Source: Paludibacter sp.
Lineage (GTDB): Bacteria; Bacteroidota; Bacteroidia; Bacteroidales; Paludibacteraceae
Direction of reading: 5' to 3'
Length of the DNA: 64,000 bases
Assembly: GCF_009712605.1 (NCBI RefSeq)
Contig: NZ_WASO01000015.1
Location: 124,001 to 188,000, forward strand
The notes under the pieces were generated by a model, which saw only the letters and a list, made by a program, of their open reading frames with translations, was not told the origin of the DNA and searched no databases. Numbering within the stretch: position 1 is the first letter of the stretch; each line of letters opens with the position of its first letter. This document shows positions 18,008-26,834 of this stretch, one piece after another. Both the position numbers and the translations under genes were made by a program.

Positions 18008-19144
18008 TTAGGATAAGCGATTTTTAAAGTCCTCGTAACCGAATTGTTTTATTAGTTTGAACTCGTTTTCTTTCGTCCAAATGCCGATTGATGGGTGCGA
18101 AACGCCATTAAAGGTGGTCGTTTTGACCATCGTGTAGTGAATCATATCCATAAAAACGATACGATCGCCAATCTTCAGTTCGTTGTCAAAGCTCCAGTCG
18201 CCGAAATAATCGCCCGAGAGGCAGCTGTTGCCTCCCATGCGGTAGGTAGGTTTGTCTTCCTGAGGATCGATTGCACTCAGAATAGTCGGTTTGTACGGCA
18301 TTTCCAGGCAGTCGGGCATGTGGCAGGCAAACGAAACGTTGAGCATGGCTGTTTTTATGCCCTTGTTTTCAACGATGTCTACTACCGACGATACGAGTTC
18401 TCCCGTTTGCCAGGCAAAGGCGCTACCGGGCTCTAAAATGAGTTGGAGGTGCGGGTATTTGGCGTTGAAATTACGGAGCAGCTCGATCAGATGTTCTGTG
18501 TCGTACTCTTTGTGGGTCATCAGGTGGCCGCCACCCATGTTGAGCCATTTGATTTGTGAGAAATACTTGCCGAATTTCTCCTCCACCACAGCCAGTGTCT
18601 TCTCCAGATCGGTAGAACGCGATTCGCATAAAGTATGAAAGTGGAGACCTTCGATGCCTTCAGGCAACTTTTCTCCCAATCTGTCGGCAACCACTCCCAG
18701 GCGTGACCCCGGAGCACAAGGGTTGTAGAGATCGGTCTCTACGTCTGAGAATTCAGGGTTTATGCGCAATCCGCACGAAACCGGATGTCCCACTTTTTGA
18801 GAGACCGGATACAAGCGTTCGAACTGGCTCAGCGAATTGAACGTTACGTGACTGCTGTATTTGGCTATTGTCGGAAATTCTTCGTCGGTGTAAGCCGGGG
18901 CGTAGGTGTGGGCAAGGCTTCCCATTTCCTCGAAAGCCAGTTGTGCTTCGGATAGTGAGCTGGCAGTGGAGTAGGGAATGTATTCGCGCACAATCGGGAA
19001 GACGCTCCACATGGAAAATGCCTTGAAGGCGAGAATGATCTCCACGCCGGCACGTTCTTTTACTGAACGGATCAGTTCAAGGTTTTTGCGCAGCCGTACT
19101 TCGTCGAGCACGAAACAGGGGGAAGGTATTTTGTTGTAATCCAT
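18008..19144 (-). CDS. nspC: Carboxynorspermidine/carboxyspermidine decarboxylase
   Basis: This 378-residue PLP enzyme of the alanine-racemase-fold decarboxylase group removes CO2 from carboxy(nor)spermidine to give (nor)spermidine in the cytoplasm. The probable PLP lysine is Lys41 in LAFKAFSMW. Further family marks are HFHTLCES, NMGGGHL and EPGSAFAW, plus the C-terminal GNSCLSGD with the active-site Cys. Length is normal for NspC. Its partner dehydrogenase is encoded 684 bases upstream in the same orientation, with a TonB-C gene between them. A -7 box upstream suggests it can be transcribed on its own. Confidence 0.93.
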   Translation of the reverse strand: MDYNKIPSPCFVLDEVRLRKNLELIRSVKERAGVEIILAFKAFSMWSVFPIVREYIPYSTASSLSEAQLAFEEMGSLAHTYAPAYTDEEFPTIAKYSSHVTFNSLSQFERLYPVSQKVGHPVSCGLRINPEFSDVETDLYNPCAPGSRLGVVADRLGEKLPEGIEGLHFHTLCESRSTDLEKTLAVVEEKFGKYFSQIKWLNMGGGHLMTHKEYDTEHLIELLRNFNAKYPHLQLILEPGSAFAWQTGELVSSVVDIVENKGIKTAMLNVSFACHMPDCLEMPYKPTILSAIDPQEDKPTYRMGGNSCLSGDYFGDWSFDNELKIGDRIVFMDMIHYTMVKTTTFNGVSHPSIGIWTKENEFKLIKQFGYEDFKNRLS

Positions 19145-19176
19145 TTTGCTGATTGATAGTTATTTTATTCGGGCTG

Positions 19177-19184
19177 CAAAGATA
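19177..19184 (-). promoter_or_regulatory. -7 box of nspC
   Basis: The minus strand reads TATCTTTG, matching TAnnTTTG, 33 bases before the nspC start codon. No good -33 box is visible. Confidence 0.6.
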
Positions 19185-19277
19185 ATGAATTATCTTGTGA
19201 AGGGGAATGGGTTAAATTAGAATAGAACGCACCCTTTGGATCGTGTATTCCAAATATTACGTTTATATGTGAGATGA

Positions 19278-19685
19278 TTATTCTAACTTGAAATTGACGG
19301 GAATAGTAATTCTTACCCTCACTTTCTTCCCTCTGAGAATTCCGGGGCTCCACTTGGGCATAATGCTTATAACTCTTACAGCTTCCATATCCAACGGGCC
19401 ATCAATTCCACGAGCAATTTGAATATTGCTCAAAATACCCTTTTTTTCTACAATGCAACTAATTAATACACGTCCCTGAATATTGCTTTCTTGATAAACA
19501 TCAGGATATCGGATGTTATTCTTGATAAACAACATCATAGCCTCTTTTCCTCCCGGAAACTCCGGCATTTTGTCTACGACCGTATAAACGGTCGTGTCCG
19601 AGACTGTAATGTGTTTCTGCGGATTTTTGGCAAGGCCATAGATGGAAAACGACAGCAAAAGTAGAGTGAGCAAAAAGTTTTTCAT
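19278..19685 (-). CDS. Periplasmic protein with TonB C-terminal domain
   Basis: A 135-residue protein with a cleavable signal peptide (MKNFLLTLLLLSFSIYGLA) and one TonB C-terminal-like domain from about residue 40 (PEFPGGKEAM, RYP, IQGRVLISCIVEKKG, MPKWSPG, VRVRITIPVNF). It lacks the N-terminal membrane anchor and the Pro-rich linker of a real energy-transducing TonB. Stand-alone TonB-C proteins of this kind are common in Bacteroidota and their role is not clear. It sits between the two polyamine genes but has its own -7 box, so a functional link is doubtful. Confidence 0.85.
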   Translation of the reverse strand: MKNFLLTLLLLSFSIYGLAKNPQKHITVSDTTVYTVVDKMPEFPGGKEAMMLFIKNNIRYPDVYQESNIQGRVLISCIVEKKGILSNIQIARGIDGPLDMEAVRVISIMPKWSPGILRGKKVRVRITIPVNFKLE

Positions 19686-19705
19686 TTTACATAAAATTTA
19701 GATCG

Positions 19706-19713
19706 CAAATATA
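19706..19713 (-). promoter_or_regulatory. -7 box of the TonB-C gene
   Basis: The minus strand reads TATATTTG (TAnnTTTG class), 20 bases upstream of the start codon. Confidence 0.55.
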
Positions 19714-19736
19714 ACTCACAATGAGGGGATAATGAA

Positions 19737-19779
19737 AATGTGCCAACAAATACTGCATTTGCAGATTCATTGGCACATT
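19737..19779 (-). terminator. Hairpin downstream of the carboxynorspermidine dehydrogenase gene
   Basis: Arms AATGTGCCAA (19737-19746) and TTGGCACATT (19770-19779) are perfect complements, with a smaller internal palindrome CTGCATTTGCAG. It lies just after the stop of the minus-strand gene. The T-run is weak. Confidence 0.6.
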
Positions 19780-19827
19780 AGCATATTATTGTATTTTAGC
19801 TTCGCTGATCTTCGATTCAAATTGAAC

Positions 19828-21030
19828 TTACAGTTCCAGATCTACGTCTGTCAGCTCTACCCAGGGAAGACCCTGTTTGCCGAGTTGTTCGAGGAACGGA
19901 TCGGGATTGAACTCTTCAACGTTGAATACGCCCGGTTGACGCCATTGTCCGGTCATGAACATCAAAGCTCCTATGGTAGCCGGTACGCCGGTGGTGTAGC
20001 TTACACCCTGAGTTCCGGTTTCTGTGAAAGCTGCCTCGTGACTACAGTTGTTGTAAATGTAGTACGTCTTCGGTTTACCATCCTTGATACCCGAAATGCG
20101 GCAGCCGATGGAAGTCCAGCCGGTGTAATTTTCGCCCAGATCGCCCGGGTTGGGCAATACGGCCTTCAGGAACTGGATTGGCACGATTTTCACGCCGTTG
20201 TATTCCACCTCGTCGATGCGGGCCATGCCGATGTTTTGGATTACACGCAGGTGTGTAAGGTATTCCTGACCGAAAGTCATCCAGAAGCGGGCGCGTTTCA
20301 GGGTCGGAAAATTCTTAACCAGTGATTCCAGCTCTTCGTGGTAAATCACGTACGACTCTTTCGGGCCGATTTCCGGATAGTTCAACGGTTTGTGGATTTC
20401 GTGCGGTTCGGTTTCTACCCACTGTCCGTTTTCCCAGTATTTCCCTTTTTGGGTTACTTCGCGGATGTTGATTTCCGGGTTGAAGTTGGTGGCAAACGCT
20501 TTCCCGTGGTCGCCGGCATTACAATCGACGATGTCAAGGTAATGGATTTCGTCGAAGTGGTGTTTCGCTGCGTATGCAGTAAACACGCTGGTTACACCCG
20601 GATCGAAGCCACATCCGAGAATGGCGGTCAACCCGGCATCTTTGAAGCGTTGCTGGTAAGCCCACTGCCAGCTATATTCGAAGTGAGCCTCGTCTTTTGG
20701 TTCGTAGTTGGCCGTGTCAAGGTAATTTACTCCGGTAGCCAGACAGGCATCCATGATGGTGAGATCCTGATATGGAAGTGCCACGTTGATAACCAGTTCC
20801 GGTTTATAATCGTTGAAAAGAGCAATCAGTTCGTTTACGTTGTCGGCGTCTACCTGAGCGGTAGTCACATTCACTCCGTAACGTTGTTTTACATCGGCGG
20901 CAATAACGTCGCACTTTGATTTAGTGCGGCTTGCCAGCATGATTTCGGTAAATACCGCGTGGTTTTGAGCCACTTTGTGCACAACGACGGTACCCACACC
21001 GCCTGCGCCAATAATCAATACTTTTCCCAT
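19828..21030 (-). CDS. Carboxynorspermidine (carboxyspermidine) dehydrogenase, saccharopine dehydrogenase family
   Basis: This 400-residue NADPH-dependent enzyme condenses aspartate semialdehyde with a diamine to carboxy(nor)spermidine, the step before NspC. The N-terminus has a Rossmann motif GAGGVG (8-13). The family marks INVALPYQD, YLDTANYEP and ILGCGFDPGVTSVF are present, which distinguish this group from true lysine-forming saccharopine dehydrogenases. It starts 16 bases after the recA stop on the same strand, so both are likely co-transcribed. Assignment to the polyamine pathway rests on the family motifs plus the nearby nspC. Confidence 0.88.
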   Translation of the reverse strand: MGKVLIIGAGGVGTVVVHKVAQNHAVFTEIMLASRTKSKCDVIAADVKQRYGVNVTTAQVDADNVNELIALFNDYKPELVINVALPYQDLTIMDACLATGVNYLDTANYEPKDEAHFEYSWQWAYQQRFKDAGLTAILGCGFDPGVTSVFTAYAAKHHFDEIHYLDIVDCNAGDHGKAFATNFNPEINIREVTQKGKYWENGQWVETEPHEIHKPLNYPEIGPKESYVIYHEELESLVKNFPTLKRARFWMTFGQEYLTHLRVIQNIGMARIDEVEYNGVKIVPIQFLKAVLPNPGDLGENYTGWTSIGCRISGIKDGKPKTYYIYNNCSHEAAFTETGTQGVSYTTGVPATIGALMFMTGQWRQPGVFNVEEFNPDPFLEQLGKQGLPWVELTDVDLEL

Positions 21031-21046
21031 TTTTTATTTTCTGTTC

Positions 21047-22063
21047 TTATTTGGATTTTTTCAAAGCTTCTGTGATTTTTGCATCCAGTTCTGCCGCCAG
21101 TTCCGGGTTGTCTTTGATGACATTTTTGGCAGCATCGCGTCCCTGACCGATTTTGGTGTCGCCGTAGCTGTACCATGACCCGCTTTTTTTGACAATGCCA
21201 TATTCCACACCAAGGTCAACGATTTCGCCGTTGCGTGAAATACCTTCACCGAACATGATGTCGAATTCAGCTTTACGGAAAGGAGGAGCTACTTTATTTT
21301 TTACCACTTTTACGCGGGTTTGGTTGCCGATCACCTCCTCACCGTCTTTGATTTGTCCGATGCGGCGAATGTCCAAACGAACCGAAGCATAGAATTTGAG
21401 GGCGTTACCACCGGTGGTTGTTTCAGGGTTGCCGAACATCACACCGATTTTTTCGCGTAACTGGTTGATGAAAATACAACAAGTATTTGTTTTGTTGATA
21501 TTTGCGGTGAGTTTACGCAAAGCCTGAGACATTAGTCGTGCCTGAAGGCCCATTTTTGAATCGCCCATGTCGCCTTCCAGTTCGGCTTTCGGAGTTAGTG
21601 CGGCTACCGAGTCGATAACAACCAGATCAATGGCAGACGAACGGATCAACTGATCGGCAACTTCCAGAGCTTGTTCTCCGCTGTCAGGTTGAGAAATAAG
21701 CAGGTTGTCGATATCCACTCCAAGTTTTTCGGCGTAAAAACGGTCGAAAGCATGTTCGGCATCGATGATGGCAGCAATGCCACCGGCTTTTTGTGTCTCA
21801 GCAATGGCGTGAATTGCCAGTGTAGTTTTACCGGATGATTCGGGACCGTAAATCTCGATGACACGTCCACGGGGGAAACCTCCCACACCCAGAGCATTGT
21901 TCAAACCGATGGAGCCGGTAGAAATTACAGGAACTTCTTCTACTTTGGTATCGCCCATTTTCATAATGGTGCCTTTGCCATGATCTTTTTCAATTTTATC
22001 CATGGCTAATTGAAGGGCTTTCAATTTCTCAATGGAGGGTTGTTTGAGGGTCTGTTCTGACAT
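21047..22063 (-). CDS. recA: Recombinase RecA
   Basis: The 338-residue protein is full length. It has Walker A GPESSGKT (73-80), Walker [11 protein letters not shown], and the RecA signature [14 protein letters not shown]. It forms filaments on single-stranded DNA for homologous recombination and triggers LexA-type self-cleavage where LexA exists. The C-terminus is short and basic ([10 protein letters not shown]) rather than acidic. A -7 box lies about 125 bases upstream. The downstream dehydrogenase gene follows after 16 bases. Confidence 0.98.
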   Translation of the reverse strand: MSEQTLKQPSIEKLKALQLAMDKIEKDHGKGTIMKMGDTKVEEVPVISTGSIGLNNALGVGGFPRGRVIEIYGPESSGKTTLAIHAIAETQKAGGIAAIIDAEHAFDRFYAEKLGVDIDNLLISQPDSGEQALEVADQLIRSSAIDLVVIDSVAALTPKAELEGDMGDSKMGLQARLMSQALRKLTANINKTNTCCIFINQLREKIGVMFGNPETTTGGNALKFYASVRLDIRRIGQIKDGEEVIGNQTRVKVVKNKVAPPFRKAEFDIMFGEGISRNGEIVDLGVEYGIVKKSGSWYSYGDTKIGQGRDAAKNVIKDNPELAAELDAKITEALKKSK

Positions 22064-22188
22064 AAAAATTTGCTATTAATTTAGTTGTTTGTTCTGATGA
22101 AAATGGCTATCATCCTGACTGTGGCTGAGTTTGTTGGTGTAAATCGTCACGGCGTTCAGGTTGAAGCACAATATACCAATTTGTAGTT

Positions 22189-22196
22189 CAAAGATA
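22189..22196 (-). promoter_or_regulatory. -7 box of recA
   Basis: The minus strand reads TATCTTTG (TAnnTTTG class), about 125 bases before the recA ATG, which implies a leader of about 120 bases. Confidence 0.55.
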
Positions 22197-22269
22197 GATG
22201 ATTTTTTTAGAACGGCATATGAACTGCAATATATTTTTGTGAACATTTGGAGTAATGTTTTAAAGAATT

Positions 22270-22277
22270 TATATTTG
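22270..22277 (+). promoter_or_regulatory. -7 box of the rhomboid-comEC pair
   Basis: TATATTTG (TAnnTTTG class) lies 19 bases before the ATG at 22296 and 37 before the ATG at 22314. It falls inside the long open frame that begins at 22161, which argues against that longer start. Confidence 0.55.
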
Positions 22278-22313
22278 TATATAAAATTTGAAAGTATGTT
22301 GTTCTATCCCAAT

Positions 22314-23003
22314 ATGTCACAGGAACGCCGTCGCTTTTTGCATGCATTGGTCTTTCCGATCCTGCTTTCATTGCTGCTTGTCCTGATTTATATAGTTCAA
22401 TGGGGGCTTCAGTTGAATGTGGATACATGGGGTGTTGTTCCCAGAACGATTTCAGGATTAAAGGGGATTTTATTGCACCCTTTTGCTCATGCCGGATTAT
22501 CTCATCTTTTCAATAATGTCTCTACTTTCCTTATTTTGTCTACAGCCTTGTATTATTTCTACCGTGATGTGGCAGGTAAAGTGCTTTTGTTGTTGTGGCC
22601 GATGACGGGAACTTTGTTGTGGATTATCGGCAGAGATAGTATTCACATCGGAGCGAGCGGCATCATTTACGGGCTTGCGTTTTTTATCTTCTGGGGAGGG
22701 CTATTGATGCGAAATATTTCATTGTTGGCTATTTCCCTCGCGGTGGTTTTCTGGTACGGAAGTATGGTGTGGGATATGCTGCCTTTTCTGCCCAACGAAT
22801 CCATTTCGTGGGAAGGACATTTGTCGGGCGCTGTTTCCGGTTCGATACTTGCTTTTGTTTTCCGTAAAACCGGATGGCAGCCGCAGGAAAGTGATTCGGA
22901 AGAGGATTCCGAAACAGATGAATTAGATGAAATAGCTATGAAGTATGAAAAAGAGGGAGAGTTGATAGAAAAAGAAGAAAATAATCAAGACGACAAACAA
23001 TGA
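22314..23003 (+). CDS. Rhomboid-family intramembrane serine protease
   Basis: The start is set at MSQERRR (22314); MLFYPN at 22296 is the alternative. The frame from 22161 would add a non-hydrophobic tail that spans a promoter box. About six membrane helices are visible. Rhomboid marks are HLFNN after the first helices, GASGIIYG with the catalytic Ser, and WEGHLSGAVSG with the catalytic His in the last helix. Family members cut substrates within membranes. After the last helix there is an acidic cytoplasmic tail (ESDSEEDSETDELDE). The stop overlaps the comEC start by 4 bases (ATGA), so translation is probably coupled. The substrate is unknown. Confidence 0.87.
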   Translation: MSQERRRFLHALVFPILLSLLLVLIYIVQWGLQLNVDTWGVVPRTISGLKGILLHPFAHAGLSHLFNNVSTFLILSTALYYFYRDVAGKVLLLLWPMTGTLLWIIGRDSIHIGASGIIYGLAFFIFWGGLLMRNISLLAISLAVVFWYGSMVWDMLPFLPNESISWEGHLSGAVSGSILAFVFRKTGWQPQESDSEEDSETDELDEIAMKYEKEGELIEKEENNQDDKQ

Positions 23004-25042
23004 CACGATTTGCCCACAGAATTCCTTTTTTTCGTTTGTTTCTTACATTGGCTGCCGGAATATTTACGGGAAGCATCTGCGAAATCCCAGTATGGGTTTA
23101 TATCTTGTTGTTAAGTCTGGCTGTTGCTGCTTTAGTTGGTTCCTCGATAATTAAAAAGGTATCTCTTCAGTTTCGGTTTCGGTGGTTGTTTGGTAGCGGA
23201 GTTTTGCTTGCTTTCTATGTTTTGGGAGCATGGTCGTTTCAGCAATCGCAAAAGAATGTCAGTTTTGCATTGGACGGCGTAAAGGGTGTGTTTGAGGTCG
23301 AAGTCAAAGAAGCTCCTATCGAAAAGGCAAAATCGACTTTGTATAAAGTGACTATTCTTCACTGCCTGAAAGCAAATGAGGTTGTTGACGTAGATAAAGT
23401 CGCGTTACTGTATCTCCCCAAAGATACTTCTCGAGCCCGGTTCGATTTTGGTGATCGCCTGATGGTTTATACTACTTTTTCGGTTCCCAAAGGCAGTGGA
23501 AACCCGGAAGAATTTCAGTTTGGACGTTATCTTCAAATGCACGGTGTCTCAGCTACGGCTTTTGCCTTTCGTGGAAGTTATCGGAAGATTGGGCATTCGT
23601 CTGAATTTTCCTTGAAAGCTATATCTTCTCATCTCCGGCAGAAATTGCTTGAAGTTTACAAACGTTATCACATTGAAGGTGATGAGTTTGCTGTTGTAGG
23701 AGCCCTGATGTTGGGTTATAATGATGCTCTTACTCGTGAGTTGCTTGACAGTTATAGCATTACTGGAGCGATGCATGTTTTATCTGTCTCTGGCTTGCAT
23801 GTTGCGATTGTCTGTGCGGTGTTCTATTTTCTGCTCGGTTTTATGGATAAACGTCAGTGGTCGTTTGTTCTCAAACATCTCATCGTCATTGTGTTGCTGT
23901 GGGCTTTTGCTATCCTGACCGGACTTGCGCCTGCTGTTGTCCGTTCGGCCTTGATGTTTACCCTTATCGCGTTGGGATATGTCGTTGCTAAAAAACCTCA
24001 AATTTACAACACCATCTTTTTCTCCGCGTTTGTAATGCTGCTCTATGATCCTACCTACTTGTTCGATGTCGGCTTTCAATTGAGCTATCTGGCGGTATTG
24101 AGCATTGTCTATTTCGAACCGAAATTCAAAAAACTGATCGATGTCAAATTCAAACCTTTGAAATGGCTTTGGGAATTGACTTGTGTGTCGATGGCTGCTC
24201 AGCTCGGCACGGCAGCTTTGGGCGTGTTTTACTTTCACCGGTTTTCCAACTTTTTCTGGTTGAGCAATATGGTGGTGGTGCCGCTTTCGGGATTTATCAT
24301 GTATGCGGCAATGGCGTTGTTATTGGTAGCTCCGTTTCCTGTAATTGCCGGTTGGGTGGCGCTCGCTTTGAAGTGGATGTTGATCGGAATGAATGGCGCC
24401 ATCCGGTGGATTGAGCATTTGCCATATGCGGCATATAATATGTGGGTTGACCGGTGGCAGCTTACCGTGGCCTTATTGTGTGTCTTGTTTGCATCTGCTT
24501 ATTTTTCCACCCGGAAATATCTGATGTTGCAGTTTGCTCTGGCTTGTGTGGCCTTGTTTTTGGTAGATGATTTGGTAAGAACGTATCAATCGGAGCAAAT
24601 GAAAGAATTGATAGTTTGGGCAGACAATAAAAATACGCATGTTCAATTTACGACAGGAAACCAAAGTTTTGCGGTCTCGTCCGACTCGTTGAAACTAAAG
24701 CAGCTTTCGTCAGGTTATCGTATAAAGCAGGGAATTGATGCGCAGCGGTTTTGTAATCAGAAAGCAGTTGCATTTTGCGGAAAGCATTTTCTGATTACCA
24801 ACGATTCGTTGTTCCGTAGAAAATATTCTGCATCCAAAATACCGGTAGATTATCTTATTGTCGGCAATAAAACGCGTATTACCATGGACAAATTGTTGCG
24901 GTTTGTGGAGCCGAAACAGGTCATTGTCGATAATTCCATTTCAAAATGGTACAGCAACCGTTTGAAACAGCAGTGCGATTCGCTCGGCATTGCATTTGTC
25001 GACACGAAAGTTTCCGGAGCGTTCCGGTTGCGGATGGAGTGA
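23000..25042 (+). CDS. ComEC/Rec2-type DNA uptake channel protein
   Basis: The 680-residue membrane protein has an N-terminal DUF4131-type part (membrane segments plus an OB-like stretch, to about 200). The Competence domain follows (about 215-500) with GAMHVLSVSGLHVAIV and TGLAPAVVRSALMF. In other bacteria ComEC carries transforming single-stranded DNA across the inner membrane. The C-terminal ~150 residues show no metallo-beta-lactamase motif (no HxHxDH), so the nuclease domain common in other phyla is absent, as is often so in Bacteroidota. The gene overlaps the rhomboid gene by 4 bases and converges on argH, with 5 bases between the stops. Confidence 0.9.
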   Translation: MTRFAHRIPFFRLFLTLAAGIFTGSICEIPVWVYILLLSLAVAALVGSSIIKKVSLQFRFRWLFGSGVLLAFYVLGAWSFQQSQKNVSFALDGVKGVFEVEVKEAPIEKAKSTLYKVTILHCLKANEVVDVDKVALLYLPKDTSRARFDFGDRLMVYTTFSVPKGSGNPEEFQFGRYLQMHGVSATAFAFRGSYRKIGHSSEFSLKAISSHLRQKLLEVYKRYHIEGDEFAVVGALMLGYNDALTRELLDSYSITGAMHVLSVSGLHVAIVCAVFYFLLGFMDKRQWSFVLKHLIVIVLLWAFAILTGLAPAVVRSALMFTLIALGYVVAKKPQIYNTIFFSAFVMLLYDPTYLFDVGFQLSYLAVLSIVYFEPKFKKLIDVKFKPLKWLWELTCVSMAAQLGTAALGVFYFHRFSNFFWLSNMVVVPLSGFIMYAAMALLLVAPFPVIAGWVALALKWMLIGMNGAIRWIEHLPYAAYNMWVDRWQLTVALLCVLFASAYFSTRKYLMLQFALACVALFLVDDLVRTYQSEQMKELIVWADNKNTHVQFTTGNQSFAVSSDSLKLKQLSSGYRIKQGIDAQRFCNQKAVAFCGKHFLITNDSLFRRKYSASKIPVDYLIVGNKTRITMDKLLRFVEPKQVIVDNSISKWYSNRLKQQCDSLGIAFVDTKVSGAFRLRME

Positions 25043-25047
25043 TTTTC

Positions 25048-26388
25048 TTAGACTGACAGCAATTTATCGTAAGCCTGCTCTACCTTATTAAAGTTGAATT
25101 GTCCTACAATTTCGTTTTTGTAAGCTGCAATTTCGTTGTTGCAAAGATTTCCTATGCTGCCTTCGTGCGTGTGGTGAATGTTTTTGTCGGGATGAAAATT
25201 ACCGGCTTCAATGTCTAATCCTACTTTTTTGTAAGCGTCGCGGAAAGGCATTCCTTCGCGGGCAAGCTGGTTTACTGTTTCGACGCTGAAAATCAGGTCG
25301 TAGCGGGTGTCGTCGAGAATGTGATCGTTGATGGCTACTTTGTCCATCATCGTAGTAGTCATGTCAAGGCAATCGTTCAATTCTTCAAAAGTAGGAACAA
25401 AACACTCCTTGGTAATTTGCAAGTCGCGGAAATAACCTGATGGCAGGTTGTTTACAATCATTGTGATTTGTTGGGGGATTGCCTGAATTTTATTGCATTT
25501 GGCGCGTGTCAACTCAAAAACGTCCGGGTTTTTCTTGTGCGGCATAATGCTCGAACCGGTTGTAAAAGCATCGGGTAGTTTGATGAACCCGAAATTTTGG
25601 TTCGAGAACATGCAGGCATCGAAAGCCAGCTTGGATAGTGTTGCGGCCACTGAAGCAAGTGCGGTGGTTGCTACACGTTCCATTTTTCCGCGTCCCATCT
25701 GAGCATACACCACGTTATAGTTCATGGTTTCAAAACCCAGCAGATCTGTAGTCATCTGGCGGTTGAGCGGGAATGATGAACCGTATCCGGCTGCCGAACC
25801 CAGCGGGTTGCGATTGGCAATTTTGTAAGCCGAGAGCAAGAGTTGAAGGTCGTCGGCAAGGCTTTCAGCGTAAGCGGCAAACCAAAGCCCGAACGAAGAG
25901 GGCATGGCTATCTGCAGGTGGGTGTAGCCCGGCATCAGCACGTTTTTGTAGCGGTTGCTCTGGGCTATCAGTACGTCGAAGAGATCGCACACTTTGGTGA
26001 CTGTTTTTTCTATTTCGGCACGGGCAAAGAGCTTCAAATCAAGCAGCGCCTGATCGTTGCGTGAACGACCGCTGTGGATCTTTTTCCCCATTTCGCCCAA
26101 GGCGCGGGTTAGCATCAGTTCCACCTGTGAGTGTACGTCTTCGATACCTTCTTCAATTACGAAATCACCCTTTTGAACTATTTCGTAAATGTTTTTCAAT
26201 TCCTTCAGAAGTTGTTGCAGCTCTTCTTTTTCGAGGAGTCCGATGCTTTCAAGCATCGTGATGTGAGCCATTGAACCTAAAACGTCGTATTTAGCGAGAT
26301 AGAGATCCATCTCCTGATCACGACCGATAGTAAACCGTTCAATCTCCTTGTCGGTTTTAACTCCCTTGTCCCAAAGTTTCTGAGCCAT
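25048..26388 (-). CDS. argH: Argininosuccinate lyase
   Basis: This 446-residue cytoplasmic enzyme splits argininosuccinate into arginine and fumarate. The fumarase/aspartase superfamily signature GSSIMPHKKNPD with the flexible catalytic Ser is present, as are SRNDQALLDLKLF and GYTHLQ with the usual His. Length is close to other ArgH proteins. The gene is followed upstream on the same strand by the SRPBCC and pyrE genes with short gaps (27 and 5 bases), so a pyrE-SRPBCC-argH operon is likely. Confidence 0.96.
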   Translation of the reverse strand: MAQKLWDKGVKTDKEIERFTIGRDQEMDLYLAKYDVLGSMAHITMLESIGLLEKEELQQLLKELKNIYEIVQKGDFVIEEGIEDVHSQVELMLTRALGEMGKKIHSGRSRNDQALLDLKLFARAEIEKTVTKVCDLFDVLIAQSNRYKNVLMPGYTHLQIAMPSSFGLWFAAYAESLADDLQLLLSAYKIANRNPLGSAAGYGSSFPLNRQMTTDLLGFETMNYNVVYAQMGRGKMERVATTALASVAATLSKLAFDACMFSNQNFGFIKLPDAFTTGSSIMPHKKNPDVFELTRAKCNKIQAIPQQITMIVNNLPSGYFRDLQITKECFVPTFEELNDCLDMTTTMMDKVAINDHILDDTRYDLIFSVETVNQLAREGMPFRDAYKKVGLDIEAGNFHPDKNIHHTHEGSIGNLCNNEIAAYKNEIVGQFNFNKVEQAYDKLLSV

Positions 26389-26415
26389 TATTCTTCTTTC
26401 GGAATTTATTGCGTG

Positions 26416-26829
26416 TTATTTGTAATTGATGCCGGCCAAAGCTTCTGCAAACTGATCGACGAATTGCTGCATGCGTCCGCCAAACATCATTTTTACCATC
26501 GGTGGAATGTCTGCGTGCGCATTTACATGCAAATTTGTCTGATTGTCATCAGCTTTGTTCAGGTGAATGTTTACGTGAAAATCGATTGGTGCATTGTCAG
26601 CTCCCAGTTTAATTAGCTTGTAGGGCTGTTTGTCTATGATAGAGAGGTCGATTTTTCCGATCGGATTCACTGTAAAATGGCATTTATCTTCGTAAAACTC
26701 AATGTCCTGAATGGTGTTACCGGGAACCATGTGTTTCGACTGTTCCAGATTTCTCAGGTCGGACAGAGTGCCATAAACTTGTTCTTCGTTTGAAGTGATG
26801 GTTTTTACTGTGCTTTCGAATGTTGCCAT
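26416..26829 (-). CDS. SRPBCC-family (polyketide cyclase/START-like) protein
   Basis: A 137-residue protein whose N-terminus (TFESTVKTITSNEEQVYGTLSDL) and alternating strands fit the helix-grip SRPBCC fold, with a C-terminal helix (MMFGGRMQQFVDQFAEAL) that would close the ligand cavity. The ligand and role are unknown. Small members of this kind are widespread in Bacteroidota. It lies between pyrE (5-base gap) and argH (27-base gap), which suggests one transcript but says little about function. Confidence 0.82.
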   Translation of the reverse strand: MATFESTVKTITSNEEQVYGTLSDLRNLEQSKHMVPGNTIQDIEFYEDKCHFTVNPIGKIDLSIIDKQPYKLIKLGADNAPIDFHVNIHLNKADDNQTNLHVNAHADIPPMVKMMFGGRMQQFVDQFAEALAGINYK

Positions 26830-26834
26830 CTGTA

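Noticed and set aside
22161-22313. 51-codon N-terminal extension of the rhomboid protein
   Set aside because: It contains a TATATTTG box and part of the recA promoter region, and does not resemble a rhomboid N-terminus.
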